64,000 nt of DNA from JALYOK01 sp963840785 (GCA_963840785.1 CAWJAF010000003.1:620001-684000); one strand, 5' to 3'; positions 1-10,454 are shown, counted from the stretch's first letter. Notes: generated by a model not told the origin, from the sequence alone. Translations and numbers: made by a program.

Positions 1-597
1 ATATAGCGCACCACTTCGTCTGCCTGCGCAAATGGAATGCGATAACGCAATTGTTCTGAGATTGGAAATAGGGCGAGTTGGCGGCCATCTTCTTCTGTCG
101 TGAAATAGCCGTTCAATTCCGAAGGCGTACGGCCGGTGCAGAGAAAATGATAATCATCGACGGTGACGTAGCGAATCCCCGCATCCGCAAGCGCCGGGAC
201 GACCGTGCTTTCCCATACCCGCTCCGTGAGCCAAGCGCCGGTCGGACGTTGCGCGAGCTGCCGTTCGAGACGATTGCTCAGCGTGACGATTTGTCCAACC
301 CGATCGCGATGTGGAATCGCGGCGAGAATCGGCTCGGTATCGCCGCCGCCAAAAATCTCTACCTGTCCACGCTGCACCATTTCGCGCAACAACGCCATAT
401 CCTCCGGATGATGTTGGAACAAAAATTCCAGCAGCCAGCCGCTGAAATGCACCGCAAAGCGAAACTGGGGATACTCATGCAATGTGTGAATGAACGGCCG
501 GTAACACCGGGCGTGGGCGTCGTGAATCACCTCGGGAAAATTACCTACCGGTTGATGCGCATGGACGCCAAGCAAAAGCTTAATCGAGGGTTGCATG
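1..597 (-). CDS. GH57 alpha-glucan enzyme, N-terminal part (runs off window)
   Basis: The first about 199 residues of a glycoside hydrolase family 57 protein, open at the left edge. It starts at ATG (595-597), 15 bases after the stop of another GH57 gene. Visible family motifs are HAHQPVGNF near residue 11 (region I), GGGDTEPI near residue 87 (region II) and WLTERVWE near residue 128 (region III, which holds the glutamate nucleophile in this family). Motif spacing resembles the 4-alpha-glucanotransferase / alpha-amylase branch of GH57 better than the longer neighbour. The expected role is rearrangement or hydrolysis of alpha-1,4-glucan in the cytoplasm. No signal peptide is seen. The reading frame is intact. 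Family assignment is firm; the exact activity is not, because the catalytic aspartate region and C-terminal domain lie outside the window. Confidence 0.85.
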
Positions 598-611
598 AAT
601 TCTTGTTAGAT

Positions 612-2302
612 TTAGGAAACGCGCCGCATGGCGCCCGACGAATCGGAATGTGTGGTGCCTCGACTTAGCGGCTCGCGCAAAATTTCCGGTGCCGGGAGAC
701 GTAGCAACGAATACAAATTGGCGAGATTGCGCCGATATAATTCGTCGAAACTTTTCACGCTCTCGCTTGGATTGTAGTCGCCCGGCCACCAAAACCAATC
801 CGATGCTTCACAACTCGCCAATTGGCGCGCTGCGGCGTTGCGCTCAGCGTCCGAAAAATTGCCACTCGCGATTTCGCGATCGTATGCGTGCTTCGCGTTG
901 CACAATAACTCCCAGGCGCGGTTTTTTGCCGGGTCACCGATCCAAGTGGAAAAGGTGCCGTAGACCCAGCTACCGGCGGCAATATGAGTCAGATCGGTCA
1001 ACGCTTCGCGTAGTGCGGCTTCGCCGAACGTCGTCAGGCGAATTCGAGGGTGTGCAGCGAGCAAGGTGTAGAGTTCTGACAGAAAATAAAATCCATTATA
1101 CGGATAATATTCCCAGGCATTTTCACCATCCATGATGATGCTGACCACCGGCGTTTCGCCATTCGGCGCGCGATCGGCAATGCCTTCGAGTTCACGGATA
1201 AAATCCAATGCCGCATCTTTTCCTAGCCATTTCGCATATTCGAATCCGATCTTGTCCGAAAGCCGATCGTCGCGAAAAAATCCGACAATCGCGCCAGCGT
1301 TAGACGTGCGATCCGATAGGGCCGGTACAAATAACGTTCGCGCTCGCCGGCGGCCTCGCGCAAGCTATGGCGCAAAACCGCCTCGCCACTGGCGGTCCAG
1401 CGAAAACCGGCATTCGCAAACACACCGGCTGCAGAATGAGACAGGCCGCCCTCCGCCGGCCATATGCCTTGCGCAGCCGCACCAAATCTAGCGCTGTGGC
1501 TGGCACTCGCCGAGTCTACGTGCCAGCGCAAGCGCGCCGCACCATCGGGGTAATTTTCGCAATGCGGCAATTTCACATCCGGCCAACTGTCACGGGCGCT
1601 GGCGAAATCCAATAGCAGTGGCGCGATCGGATGATAATGCGGCGTGGTCGACAATTCGATACGTCCTGCTTCCTGCAATGCTCGATATCGTGGAATCAAA
1701 TTGGCAATCAGCTTTCCCAGAAGCTCGATCAAGGTGCGGCGATCGTCGACGGAAAAATGCTTGCCCTGCTTCAACCATAGCGCGATTCGCGGATCGTCAC
1801 GGCGCACCGTTTCGCCGAGCCAGGTCAGGTGATACCACATCAACAAATCGGCGAAATACTGCGGCGACAAATAGGCCAGATTCGTCATCTTCGTTGTCGG
1901 AAAAATGCTCAACGGCCCGTTGTAAGCGTTGGTACGCCGGGTAGGAATCGATCATCGTCGCCTGATTGCAACGAAAACAATTCGCGACAATGAGCGCCCT
2001 ATCGGATACCGTCAACGCGGCCAAATCGGGTTTCGCCAAGCAACCGCAATAACGGATCGCGAAAATTGTTCTGTCGCGAATTGAGCCGCATAATCTTCGA
2101 TCTGATCAAGCAAAATCGGCACGAAATTAAACACGGCGCGCGCCTCCGGCATTTGCTCGAGATACCACGCCATATCGGTGTAGTCTTTGATCGCGTGCAA
2201 ATAAGTCCATGGTAGCGCGAACTCACCGCTGGTATGGTCGCGGTAATCCGGCTGGTGCATATGCCAACAAAGAATTAATTCGAGATGCTTGGATTCATTC
2301 AT
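612..2302 (-). CDS. Glycoside hydrolase family 57 protein (frameshifted)
   Basis: A GH57 enzyme of about 563 residues, spread over three frames. Motifs in order are HMHQPDY near residue 14 (region I), a GRIELSTTPHYHPIAPLL block (region II), GIWPAEGGLS (region III, nucleophile Glu), GFFRDDRLSDKIGF and MDGENAWEYYPYNG (region IV, with the Asp acid/base area). No signal peptide is present, so it should act in the cytoplasm. Frame changes fall near 2072, 2040, 1880 and 1325. At the first two, removing one base from a short run (TTTT to TTT, GG to G) restores the family sequence, so I read them as consensus errors. It lies downstream of glgC and just upstream of a second GH57 gene on the same strand, so a glycogen-linked role is likely. 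Substrate is unknown. Confidence 0.8.
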
Positions 2303-2364
2303 GGAAATTTGTTTTCAATACTGCTCGCTCCTCTTCACGGGAAGGCAATTTCTGCCGGCGAGAC

Positions 2365-2405
2365 TGCCCGGAGAGCCGCGCGAATACTGGCTCTCAGAGG
2401 CATGA
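2365..2405 (+). repeat. Dispersed hairpin repeat, copy 1
   Basis: Contains GGAGAGCC, then GCGCGAATACT, then GGCTCTCAGAGGCATG, the two arms being near-inverted repeats around the conserved ATACTGG-type loop. It directly abuts the glgC stop codon at 2406-2408. Confidence 0.6.
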
Positions 2406-3710
2406 TCAACGAATATGGTGAACTTCTTGTCCTAACATTTCGGCGGTGATCAAAGTTACCCCATTATCGGTCACATGGAATCGCTTTCGATCACTCTCTT
2501 TATCGAAGCCGACTTCTAAACCATCTGGAACACGAGCACGCTTGTCGATCACCACTTTGCGCAAGCGCGCATTCTCGCCGATATGCACGTCGGGCAGAAT
2601 CACGGAATCTTCGATTTCCGAGTAACTGCCGACACGTACGTCGGAAAACAAGAGCGAGCCGCGAATTGAAGCGCCGCTGATAATGCAGCCCCCGGAAACC
2701 AACGAGTCCACCGCCATGCCGCGGCGTTCGTCGTCATCGAACACAAATTTCGCCGGCGGTAATTGTTCTTGATAAGTCCAAATCGGCCATTCCCGATCGT
2801 ACATATTCAGATCCGGCGTGACGCGACACAGTTCCATATTTGCCTCCCAATAGGAATCGATGGTCCCCACATCGCGCCAATAGGGAACCTTATTTCCATC
2901 CACCGACACACAACTGTCGCTAAAGCGATGGGCATAAACTCGATAGCGATTCACCAAATAGGGAATGATGTCTTTACCGAAATCGTGGCTGGATTTCGGT
3001 TCGTCGGCGTCGCGTTTGAGTTGTTCGTAGAGAAACGCCGCATTAAAAACATAAATGCCCATGCTCGCCAGTGCTCGCGTCGGGATCGCCCGGAATATGC
3101 GCAGGATTATTCGGCTTCTCGGCAAATTCGATGACACGCTGCTCATCATTCACCGCCATCACGCCGAATGCCTTGGCATCGGCAAGCGGCACATCCAGGC
3201 ACGCGACCGTCATATCCGCCTGCATTTGCACATGCTGCGCGATCATTTTGCCGTAGTCCATTTTATAGATATGATCGCCGGCCAAGTATCAAAATGTATT
3301 CCGGCGCGTAGTCGCGAATAATGTCGATATTCTGAAATACTGCATCCGCCGTGCCTTTATACCAACTCTCGTCCTAGGCGCTGTTGCGCGGGCATCAGAT
3401 CGATACTTTCCTTAAACTGTCCAGCCAAAAAACTCCAACCGCGTTGCAGATGTTGCAACAGGCTGTGGGCTTTGTATTGAGTGGCGACGCCAATGCGGCG
3501 AATACCGGAGTTAATGCAATTGGACAACGGAAAATCGATGATACGAAATTTGCCGCCGAACGGCACAGCGGGCTTAGCGCGCCAATCGGTAAGCGGCCCG
3601 AGTCGGCTGCCGCGGCCGCCGGCGAGAATCATTGCGAAGGTATTTTTCGTCAGCCGACTGACGTAGCGGCCAGCGGGTTGTCCAGTTTTACCTCGTGCGC
3701 TATTTTCCAT
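2406..3710 (-). CDS. glgC: Glucose-1-phosphate adenylyltransferase (frameshifted)
   Basis: Makes ADP-glucose from glucose-1-phosphate and ATP, the committed step of bacterial glycogen synthesis. The span encodes about 434 residues, close to E. coli GlgC (431). Visible features are the nucleotidyltransferase signature AMILAGGRGSRLGPLT near residue 27, KPAVPFGGKFRIIDFPLSN, ESWYKGTADAVFQN, LAGDHIYKMDY, then VPYWRDVGTIDSYWEAN and a C-terminal left-handed beta-helix (SDVRVGSYSEIEDSVILPDV). Frame changes occur near 3357, 3283 and 3075; the protein is otherwise complete. It starts at ATG 3710 and is divergent from glgB across a 98-base gap. GH57 genes follow on the same strand. No glgA is seen in the window. 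Confidence 0.9.
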
Positions 3711-3808
3711 CGTTACTCCGCAATGTTTGATTGATTTTCGAAAGTGTTGCTGACGGCCCGGCTAGCATCTGCGTATTATAACGACATTAGTCATTCACCG
3801 ACCGCCCA

Positions 3809-5990
3809 TTGATCACCGCTATTCCCGCAGATTTCGATAGCATCCTGACCGCACGCAGCCATGATCCGCATTCGATATCTCGGGACCGCAGCAAAATGGT
3901 GATAGCTATTTGTTTCGCGTATTTCGCCCCTATGCCACGAGCGTCTCGATGCGCGTCGGGTAACACTGAGAAGCCGTTAACGCGCATTCATCCGGCGGGA
4001 ATTTTCGAGTGGCACGGCACGCTGCCAACACAGAAAGATCGCGTACTTATTGCCGACGAAAACGGCGTCAAAGTTGTTTTCCACGACCCCTATTCGTTTC
4101 CCGCTCAGCTAACGCAAGACGATCTTTATCTATTCAATTCTGGAAAGTTGCATCAAGCCTACCGCAGCCTCGGCGCACACGCGCGTTCGATCGACGGCGT
4201 TGATGGTGTGCGCTTCGCGGTTTGGGCACCCAATGCCGGACGAGTTAGCGTGGTTGGCGAGTTTAATCGTTGGGATGGTCGCGTTCATCCCATGCGCAGT
4301 CATGGCGAAAGCGGTGTGTGGGAATTATTCATTCCCGACCTTGCCGTTGGGGTTCTGTATAAATTCGAGATTCGCAATCGCCGCACCGGCCAAATTTTCG
4401 TCAAGAGCGACCCTTACGGAAACAGCTTCGAAATGCGCCCAAGCACCGCGACACGCGTCGTGTCGGCAAAGCGATACGATTGGCACGACCAGGTCTGGTT
4501 CAAACAACGCGCCGCTTGGGATTGGTTGCATGCGCCGCTCAACATTTACGAAGTCCATGTCGGTTCCTGGCGCAAACACTACGATGGCCGCAACTACACT
4601 TACCGCGATCTCGCGACGCATTTGATTCCTTACGTGCAAGAAATGGGCTACACCCATATCGAGTTGTTGCCGATTTCCGAGCATCCGCTGGATGAATCGT
4701 GGGGTTATCAAACCACCGGTTATTTTGCCGCCACCAGCCGCTTCGGCTCGCCCGACGATTTACGTTATTTCATTGACGCCTGCCATCAAGCCAACATCGG
4801 TGTGATTCTCGATTGGGTGCCGGCGCATTTTCCCACCGATGATTTTGCGCTGGCGCGCTTCGACGGCACGGCGCTTTATGAACACGAAGATCCGCGCCTG
4901 GGTTTTCATCAGGATTGGGGCACGAATATTTTCAACTATGGCCGCAATGAAGTCCGTAGCTTTTTGCTTTCCAGCGCCCATTATTGGTTGTCAGAATTTC
5001 ACATTGACGGTTTGCGCGTCGATGCCGTCGCCTCGATGCTTTATCTCGATTATTCGCGCAAAGCCGGCGAATGGTTGCCAAACAAATTTGGCGGTCGAGA
5101 AAATTTGGACGCAATCGATTTTTTGCGCGAGCTCAACGTCATGGTTCACGAGCAATTTCCAGGCGCGCTAACCTTCGCCGAAGAATCCACCGCCTGGCCC
5201 GGCGTGTCGCGCCCAACCTATCTGGGCGGACTTAGGCTTTTCGATGAAATGGAACATGGGCTGGATGAACGATACGCTGCGTTATTTCGCGCGCGAGCCG
5301 ATCTTTCGCCGTTTTCATCAAAACGAACTCACCTTCGGCCAGCTTTATGCCTACAGTGAAAACTTCGTGCTGCCGTTTTCCCACGATGAAGTCGTTCATG
5401 GGAAACATTCGCTGCTCGACAAAATGCCCGGCGATCGCCTGGCAAAAATTTGCCAATTTACGTTTGCTGTTGACCTATCACGCCACCGTGCCGGGAAAAA
5501 AACTCAACTTCATGGGCAACGAAATTGGCCAAGGACGCGAATGGTCGGAGAAGCGCGAACTGGATTGGAGTCTGCTCGAGTTCGACTTTCAGCACGGCAT
5601 CAAGCAACTCTCCGAGGATCTCAATAAGCTATATCGAGAAAATCCCGCGTTGCACGAACTCGATTTTGCCCAAGAAGGATTTCAGTGGATCGACTGCCAC
5701 GATGCCGATCACTCCATCGTCAGTTTCATTCGACGCGGGCGCACATGGCCGATTTGTCATCGTTGCGCTGAATTTCACGCCGGTGCCGCGCACGAATTAT
5801 CGCATCGGCGTGCCGCAAGCCGGGAACGTACGTCGAACTACTTAATAGCGACTCGATTTTCTATTCAGGTTCGAATGTGAACAACGGCGGCGGAGTCGCG
5901 TCGCAAAACTATGCTTGGATGGATCAACCGCATTCGATGTTGATCAAGCTGCCACCGTTAGCGGGCGTCGTATTGTCGAATCAAAAATAA
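3809..5990 (+). CDS. glgB: 1,4-alpha-glucan branching enzyme (frameshifted)
   Basis: Introduces alpha-1,6 branches into glycogen. The span gives about 727 residues, matching E. coli GlgB (728). After an N-terminal region (about 1-110) there is a CBM48 domain (VRFAVWAPNAGRVSVVGEFN) and a GH13 barrel with DWVPAHFP (region I), GLRVDAVASM (region II, Asp nucleophile), AEEST (region III, Glu) and SHDE (region IV). The start is TTG at 3809 with no obvious ribosome binding site, so it is uncertain. Two compensating shifts near 3880 and 3960 scramble about 27 residues. Further shifts lie near 5233 (CTTAGG where CTAGG fits), 5438, 5745 and 5825. The true stop is TAA at 5988-5990. Divergent partner of glgC. 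Confidence 0.9.
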
Positions 5991-6099
5991 CATCCCTTTT
6001 GCGCGTCTTCATCGGAAGGGCGCTGCCGAACTCTTTACACCTCGGTCGCGATATTTTTATTGCGAATCGGAATACTGTCTGAATAGCTGAGCGCCTTTG

Positions 6100-7392
6100 A
6101 TGAAAAAAAACCAACTCCCACGGATGCTTTTTAGTTTAGTATTTTTTGCAACCCTTGCGGTGGGCGCAGATCGTAGCAATTCCACTGAATCGTTAATCCT
6201 CGCCGCAGTCGTTTTGGAAGAACCCAAGGATGACGACAATGACGCCACAGCCGCTGATACAACGCCTGACTCGACGGCGACGCCAACTGATACCTCTATC
6301 GTCGGCGCGGCTGAGGCGACCAAACATCAAGGCTTTGAATATAAGGCGGTTTCGTTAATCGGTTCAAGAAAGGTCAAGGCAACGCTGAGTAATCCGTATA
6401 TTCCTCAAACGCTTGTTAGGCGCGAGCACGTCAATTCTGCCGTCGCACAACGAACCCCCGTTTTACAAACCGGATTGTTTTGGCAGATTCACCATATGAC
6501 GTGTGAGGCGGATAACAGCCTGCTCGTCGATGCCTATACTTCCAATGAACAGGGAGAGCGACAACTGGGTACCTGGCGCATCTCGGAAAGCGGCGCGATA
6601 TCAGCAGAGTATGTACAAAAATATGGTCCGAATGGCGATAAACGTTCTGGAATGAGGAAGAGCAAAGCTATTCGCTTTAAAGACGGCAGCAAATTTGTCG
6701 CGATTTTCCCTGAGAAGGAAGTCGTCAAACAAAAGATCAATGGCATTGAAACCGAAATACGCGTCCTTCGCAAAGCCTACGATGCGATGCGCGACGAAGT
6801 GATTGTGGAAACGAGTCGGTATTCCGGTGAGGGACATCCTTTCTATGGCAGTATTTTCTCGATTTGGCGTCAGGGGAACAATGCTCAGGCGCGTCGATTG
6901 ATTAGCTGGTCTGCATTGGGCAAGGACATTTCCAAGTACGGCTATCCATTTGATTTGCGCGGATTCTATGCCGGGCAGATCAGCGCGATGGCGGTCGATA
7001 AAGAAGGCCGGATTTTTCTATCAATCTATGTCGATGCACACGCGGGCGTGGCAGCAAATGACTCGAATAGAATCAGCAGAAACGTGATTTATCGGTTGGA
7101 TGAAGCGAACAAAAAAATGATCCCGGTTGTCGATACCGATCTCGACAAACTCTATAAAAGCGGTAAGCAGGCAAACGATTCGGGTTTTAGCGAACGCATT
7201 CTGGAAGGCATCGGTTACTATGCAGACGGACCGTTAAACAACGCATTCATCGGTGATATTCCGGTACGTCAAATCTGCTTCGATCAAAAGAATCATCTTT
7301 TTCTTCTCGATAGCACCCGCAAAAGCACTAAGAATGCGGTCATCAGGAAAATCGATTTTGACAAGAATCTGATGTCCACCTGGGCACATTAG
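6100..7392 (+). CDS. Secreted protein of unknown function, possible beta-propeller
   Basis: A 430-residue intact protein that I do not recognise. The ATG at 6100 is preferred over an in-frame TTG one codon earlier because it puts KKNQ directly before the hydrophobic core of a signal peptide (MLFSLVFFATLAVGA). An Asp/Thr/Ala/Pro-rich low-complexity linker follows (about residues 45-75, for example KDDDNDATAADTTPDS). The remaining about 350 residues include repeated strand-like blocks ending in short phrases such as ISAMAVDKEGRIFLSIY and VRQICFDQKNHLFLLDS, reminiscent of NHL or SMP-30 type propellers. That is only a resemblance. It is a single gene between glgB and a diguanylate cyclase, with no operon partner, and probably periplasmic. 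Confidence 0.6.
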   Translation: MKKNQLPRMLFSLVFFATLAVGADRSNSTESLILAAVVLEEPKDDDNDATAADTTPDSTATPTDTSIVGAAEATKHQGFEYKAVSLIGSRKVKATLSNPYIPQTLVRREHVNSAVAQRTPVLQTGLFWQIHHMTCEADNSLLVDAYTSNEQGERQLGTWRISESGAISAEYVQKYGPNGDKRSGMRKSKAIRFKDGSKFVAIFPEKEVVKQKINGIETEIRVLRKAYDAMRDEVIVETSRYSGEGHPFYGSIFSIWRQGNNAQARRLISWSALGKDISKYGYPFDLRGFYAGQISAMAVDKEGRIFLSIYVDAHAGVAANDSNRISRNVIYRLDEANKKMIPVVDTDLDKLYKSGKQANDSGFSERILEGIGYYADGPLNNAFIGDIPVRQICFDQKNHLFLLDSTRKSTKNAVIRKIDFDKNLMSTWAH

Positions 7393-7466
7393 CGTACCGT
7401 GTTATCAACTGCGGCGCAAAAATTTCGAAGAGGCGATAAACCTACAATCATCCGGCGGTACACGTA

Positions 7467-8435
7467 ATGACTCGACACGTTAGCGATCCATCTTCAGCGT
7501 TCCAAATTGAAATTGAGTTTGGCTCTCGGGCGTGGTTCGACAAACTGTTCGGCGCCAGTCCGGTGGGGACGACCATCACTCGCGCGCGCGATCAACTCAT
7601 TATCGCCGTGAACGATGCCTGGCTGGAGCAAACGGGTTTTGAACGCGACGAAGTCATTGGCCGCACGCGCACGCAGCTGAATCTCTGGGTCGATCTCGCC
7701 GATCGTGACGCGATAGTCGAAAAAATGCGCGAGTCAGGTTCGCTGCGCAATGTCGAAGTTCGCTATCGTCGCAAGACCGGTGAACATTCGGTGTTGTTCG
7801 GGGCGCTGGAAACCATTGAGGTTGCCGGAGAGCGTTACGTACTCGGAACATCGTTCGATATCTCCGATCGCAAGCGCGCGGAAGCGCGCTATCAACATCT
7901 CGCCACTCACGACGCGTTAACGGATCTCCCTAACCGCGCATTGCTGATGGATCGGCTGGGCCAAGCGATTCGCAGCGCCGAACGTCATCACACTCGCGTT
8001 GCGGTGCTATTCATCGATCTCGACGGGTTTAAGAAAATCAACGATGTACTTGGCCATAAAATCGGCGACGAACTGCTGCGCGCTGTGGCACTGCGCCTTG
8101 CCGGGTGCGTTCGCGAAGCGGACACGGTCGCGCGTTTGGGCGGCGACGAGTTCGTTGTATTGTTGGACGCCTGGTATTCCATCGACGAAGTCACCGTGAT
8201 CGCGAATAAACTATGCGATGCGTTGCGGTCGGATTTTGTAGTCAGCGGCCACCACGTGCAACAATTTGCCAGCATTGGCATCAGCGTTTATCCCGACGAT
8301 GGCGGCGACGGTGCGACGCTATTGGATCGAGCTGATCAGGTGATGTACCGCGCGAAGGAATGCGGCGGCAGGTGGATGCGTTGGTCAGAAAGAGAGAGCT
8401 CGGCGAACGATGCGCACTTAATAAAAGATGCCTGA
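7467..8435 (+). CDS. PAS-GGDEF diguanylate cyclase
   Basis: Synthesises cyclic di-GMP from two GTP. The 322 residues contain an N-terminal PAS sensor (about residues 25-135, including NDAWLEQTGFERDEVIGRTR and a PAC tail ending in SFDISDRKRAEARYQHLA) and a GGDEF domain (about 145-310) that starts at THDALTDLPNRAL. The active-site loop is intact (RLGGDEFVVLLD). An RxxD inhibitory site (READ) sits five residues before GGDEF, so product inhibition is expected. There are no membrane segments, so it is a cytoplasmic sensor, ligand unknown. The TGA stop at 8433-8435 lies inside a dispersed hairpin repeat, so the last codons may derive from insertion of that repeat. Confidence 0.9.
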   Translation: MTRHVSDPSSAFQIEIEFGSRAWFDKLFGASPVGTTITRARDQLIIAVNDAWLEQTGFERDEVIGRTRTQLNLWVDLADRDAIVEKMRESGSLRNVEVRYRRKTGEHSVLFGALETIEVAGERYVLGTSFDISDRKRAEARYQHLATHDALTDLPNRALLMDRLGQAIRSAERHHTRVAVLFIDLDGFKKINDVLGHKIGDELLRAVALRLAGCVREADTVARLGGDEFVVLLDAWYSIDEVTVIANKLCDALRSDFVVSGHHVQQFASIGISVYPDDGGDGATLLDRADQVMYRAKECGGRWMRWSERESSANDAHLIKDA

Positions 8436-8470
8436 AACACCGCGCCGATACTGGCTCCCAGGCCAGTGAT
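8430..8470 (+). repeat. Dispersed hairpin repeat, copy 2
   Basis: GCCTGAAACACC, then GCGCCGATACT, then GGCTCCCAGGCCAGTG. Same family as copy 1. It overlaps the stop codon of the GGDEF gene (TGA at 8433-8435) and ends about 20 bases before the convergent SDR gene. Confidence 0.6.
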
Positions 8471-8489
8471 CAATACATTTCGTTATGTA

Positions 8490-9194
8490 CTACCAAGCAA
8501 GCGGCTGCCTGTCGCGAAAAAATCCGCCACGCGGCCCATCATCGCCCAAGGTCGCAAGCCAGACAGCAGTATCAGCGCCCTCCACCAAACTACGCGGCGC
8601 ATTCTGCCCACCCATGTCGCTCCTCACCCAACCGGGACACATGGAATTCACCAGAATATTCGCATCGGCCAATTCGGCAGCTAGCGCACAGGTCAGTGAA
8701 TTCAGCGCGCTTTTCGAAATTCTATAGGCCGACGTACCTTGTCCACTTGCGCTGAGCTGCCCGAGACCACTGGAAAGATTAACGATTCGACCGTAGTTTT
8801 TTTCTTTCATCAACGGCACCAGCGCGCGGCACAACATCGCCGGACCATAGACGTTGGTCGCCATAGTTTTGTGCAATATGTCCGGGCTCATTTCCGATGC
8901 GTTGCTTCCCTTCGGATCGAGCATGACGCCGGCATTGTTGACCAGAATATCCGCAACGCCGAAATTTTTCTTGATGTAGTCGCGTAAGATTTGCACGGCG
9001 GTAATGTCAGTGACATCGCAGACGTGGTAGGCGACATCAAATCCTTCGTCTTTCAGTTTCTGGCATGCACCTGCGGCTTTCGCGGCGCTACGCGCCGTGA
9101 CAACAACGCGAATGCCGCGCTTCGCTAACTGTCGGCTGATTTCCAGCCCGATGCCACGATTGGCGCCGGTGACGACTGCAATGCGTTGCTCCAT
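8490..9194 (-). CDS. SDR family NAD(P)-dependent oxidoreductase
   Basis: A 234-residue short-chain dehydrogenase. It has the dinucleotide-binding motif TGANRGIG (residues 9-16), the structural NNAGV motif, a catalytic Ser in NLSSG and a YxxxK catalytic pair in AYRISK, so the tetrad is complete. Sequence style (VTGANRGIGLEISRQLAKRG, followed by PGWVRSDMGG) is that of the carbonyl-reductase-like subfamily. Substrate cannot be told. It starts at ATG 9194, 11 bases after a DUF924 gene on the same strand, so the two may be cotranscribed. It is convergent with the upstream GGDEF gene. Confidence 0.85.
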   Translation of the reverse strand: MEQRIAVVTGANRGIGLEISRQLAKRGIRVVVTARSAAKAAGACQKLKDEGFDVAYHVCDVTDITAVQILRDYIKKNFGVADILVNNAGVMLDPKGSNASEMSPDILHKTMATNVYGPAMLCRALVPLMKEKNYGRIVNLSSGLGQLSASGQGTSAYRISKSALNSLTCALAAELADANILVNSMCPGWVRSDMGGQNAPRSLVEGADTAVWLATLGDDGPRGGFFRDRQPLAW

Positions 9195-9205
9195 TTAATT
9201 TACCC

Positions 9206-9787
9206 TCAAAAAGTCGAACCGGGTTGGCGCAGAAATTCCAATTCGGCTGGCGTGCTTACGCGGCCAATAAATTTATTGCGATGGGGAAATCGTCCGAAAC
9301 GCGCGATGACGTCTTGATGCCGCTTGGCGTAATCTAGAAAATCCGCGCGGCGCGGATCCGCATCCACCAAGGCTTGCACCAGCGCGACGCAACGCGCTTG
9401 ATCGGACAACGTTTCGCTATGCTCAAAGGGCAGATAAAAGAACACCCGCTCGACTGAATTAACCGCTTGATCGTGACCACGATCGACTGCAAAACGCGCC
9501 AGGTCGAGCGCCATTGGATCGGTAGCAAATGCCTGCGGGGTATCACGAAACATATTGCGCGGAAACTGGTCGAGCACGACGATTAGGCTCAAGCAATGCT
9601 TTGCATCATCGCGCCACACTCGCAGATCGCCGCGCGCCGCTGCGTCGAAAGTTTCGAGAAAACGTTGGCGAATTTCTTCGTCGAAATCGGGATCTTTAAC
9701 GAACCACTGTTTGCGTGGCTGAGCAAACTCATCGCGATTCGGCCCGCCGAACCAGAAATCGAAAATCGCGTCAGGCGCGGCAATCAC
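9206..9787 (-). CDS. DUF924 family protein
   Basis: A 193-residue protein of the DUF924 family, recognised from the opening IFDFWFGG, the KQWFVKDPDFDEEIRQRF block, VVLDQFPRNMFRDTPQAFATD, FFYLPFEHSE and the closing FGRFPHRNKFIGR. Members are helical, tetratricopeptide-like cytoplasmic proteins without a settled function. The frame is intact. The gene stops 11 bases before the SDR start, and its own start lies 2 bases after the stop of the lipoprotein gene on the same strand. It is therefore probably part of a four-gene run: Nudix, lipoprotein, DUF924, SDR. Confidence 0.85.
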   Translation of the reverse strand: MIAAPDAIFDFWFGGPNRDEFAQPRKQWFVKDPDFDEEIRQRFLETFDAAARGDLRVWRDDAKHCLSLIVVLDQFPRNMFRDTPQAFATDPMALDLARFAVDRGHDQAVNSVERVFFYLPFEHSETLSDQARCVALVQALVDADPRRADFLDYAKRHQDVIARFGRFPHRNKFIGRVSTPAELEFLRQPGSTF

Positions 9788-9788
9788 G

Positions 9789-10454
9789 CTACTTTAGCAA
9801 TCCCAGTAAATCCGATTCCAGCTTGCCGGTCGGCTGGCATTTTGTTTGCGCGTTGGGAAACGTTCCGGTCTGGCCGGTATTGAAACTAATCGTATCGTTC
9901 AGCAGCAAGGGCTTTGAATTCGAGCCGCCGACTACCGATTGATCACGCGTCAGTGTATAGCTTGATGCCGCGCTGATGCGGGTTTTTTCTGACTCGGCTT
10001 CGTTAAAAATCATGCGTACCGCGGCCGTCAAACCCATACGCCGCTCCACTTGATAGACCTTGCCCTTGCGCAAGACTTGATATTGTTGATACGCACTCGA
10101 GGCAGAAAAATCGTAATTCTTATCACCTTCAGGCAATTTCACCGCACTGACAACACGACCACAATCGACATAACTTTGTGGATCGCCGCTGTAGCGTACT
10201 TGTAACTCGCCCTTCGCCTCATCGACTTGGTCGATATAAAAATTCGTACGGCTTACGGCCAGCATGAACTTTTTCCAGACGGCATTCTTCGGCCGCCAAA
10301 CGTCTCGTTCCAGATCGGAAACGACTTCGATTTCCGGCTTCACATAGGCGCTGGGCGGTTTCACCGGTGGCGGGCCAGGCTGTGGCCGCGGCTCAAACAT
10401 TGAACAACCGGCCAGGAAAAACAACACTAAAACTAAATTGAGAGTATTTTTCAT
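9789..10454 (-). CDS. Lipoprotein of unknown function
   Basis: About 221 residues from the ATG at 10452-10454. This start is chosen because it overlaps the TGA of the upstream Nudix gene in an ATGA arrangement and places a clean lipoprotein signal (MKNTLNLVLVLFFLAGCS, lipobox LAGC) at the N-terminus. A proline-rich linker follows (PRPQPGPPPVKPP), then a domain beginning RDVWRPKNAVWKKFMLAVSR. The lipidation signal, proline linker and a W...A/L...G repeat pattern loosely recall BamC-type outer-membrane lipoproteins, but I cannot assign it. It is probably anchored in the outer membrane, since Ser rather than Asp follows the lipid Cys. Confidence 0.65.
   Translation of the reverse strand: MKNTLNLVLVLFFLAGCSMFEPRPQPGPPPVKPPSAYVKPEIEVVSDLERDVWRPKNAVWKKFMLAVSRTNFYIDQVDEAKGELQVRYSGDPQSYVDCGRVVSAVKLPEGDKNYDFSASSAYQQYQVLRKGKVYQVERRMGLTAAVRMIFNEAESEKTRISAASSYTLTRDQSVVGGSNSKPLLLNDTISFNTGQTGTFPNAQTKCQPTGKLESDLLGLLK

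Noticed and set aside
78..668. A 196-codon plus-strand open frame at the left end
   Set aside because: It lies opposite the clear GH57 coding sequence (HAHQPVGNF, WLTERVWE) that runs off the window edge on the minus strand.
3711..3808. Promoter pair between glgC and glgB
   Set aside because: TATTAT and TATAAC-like boxes are present, but no -35 at a convincing distance on either strand; not enough to annotate.
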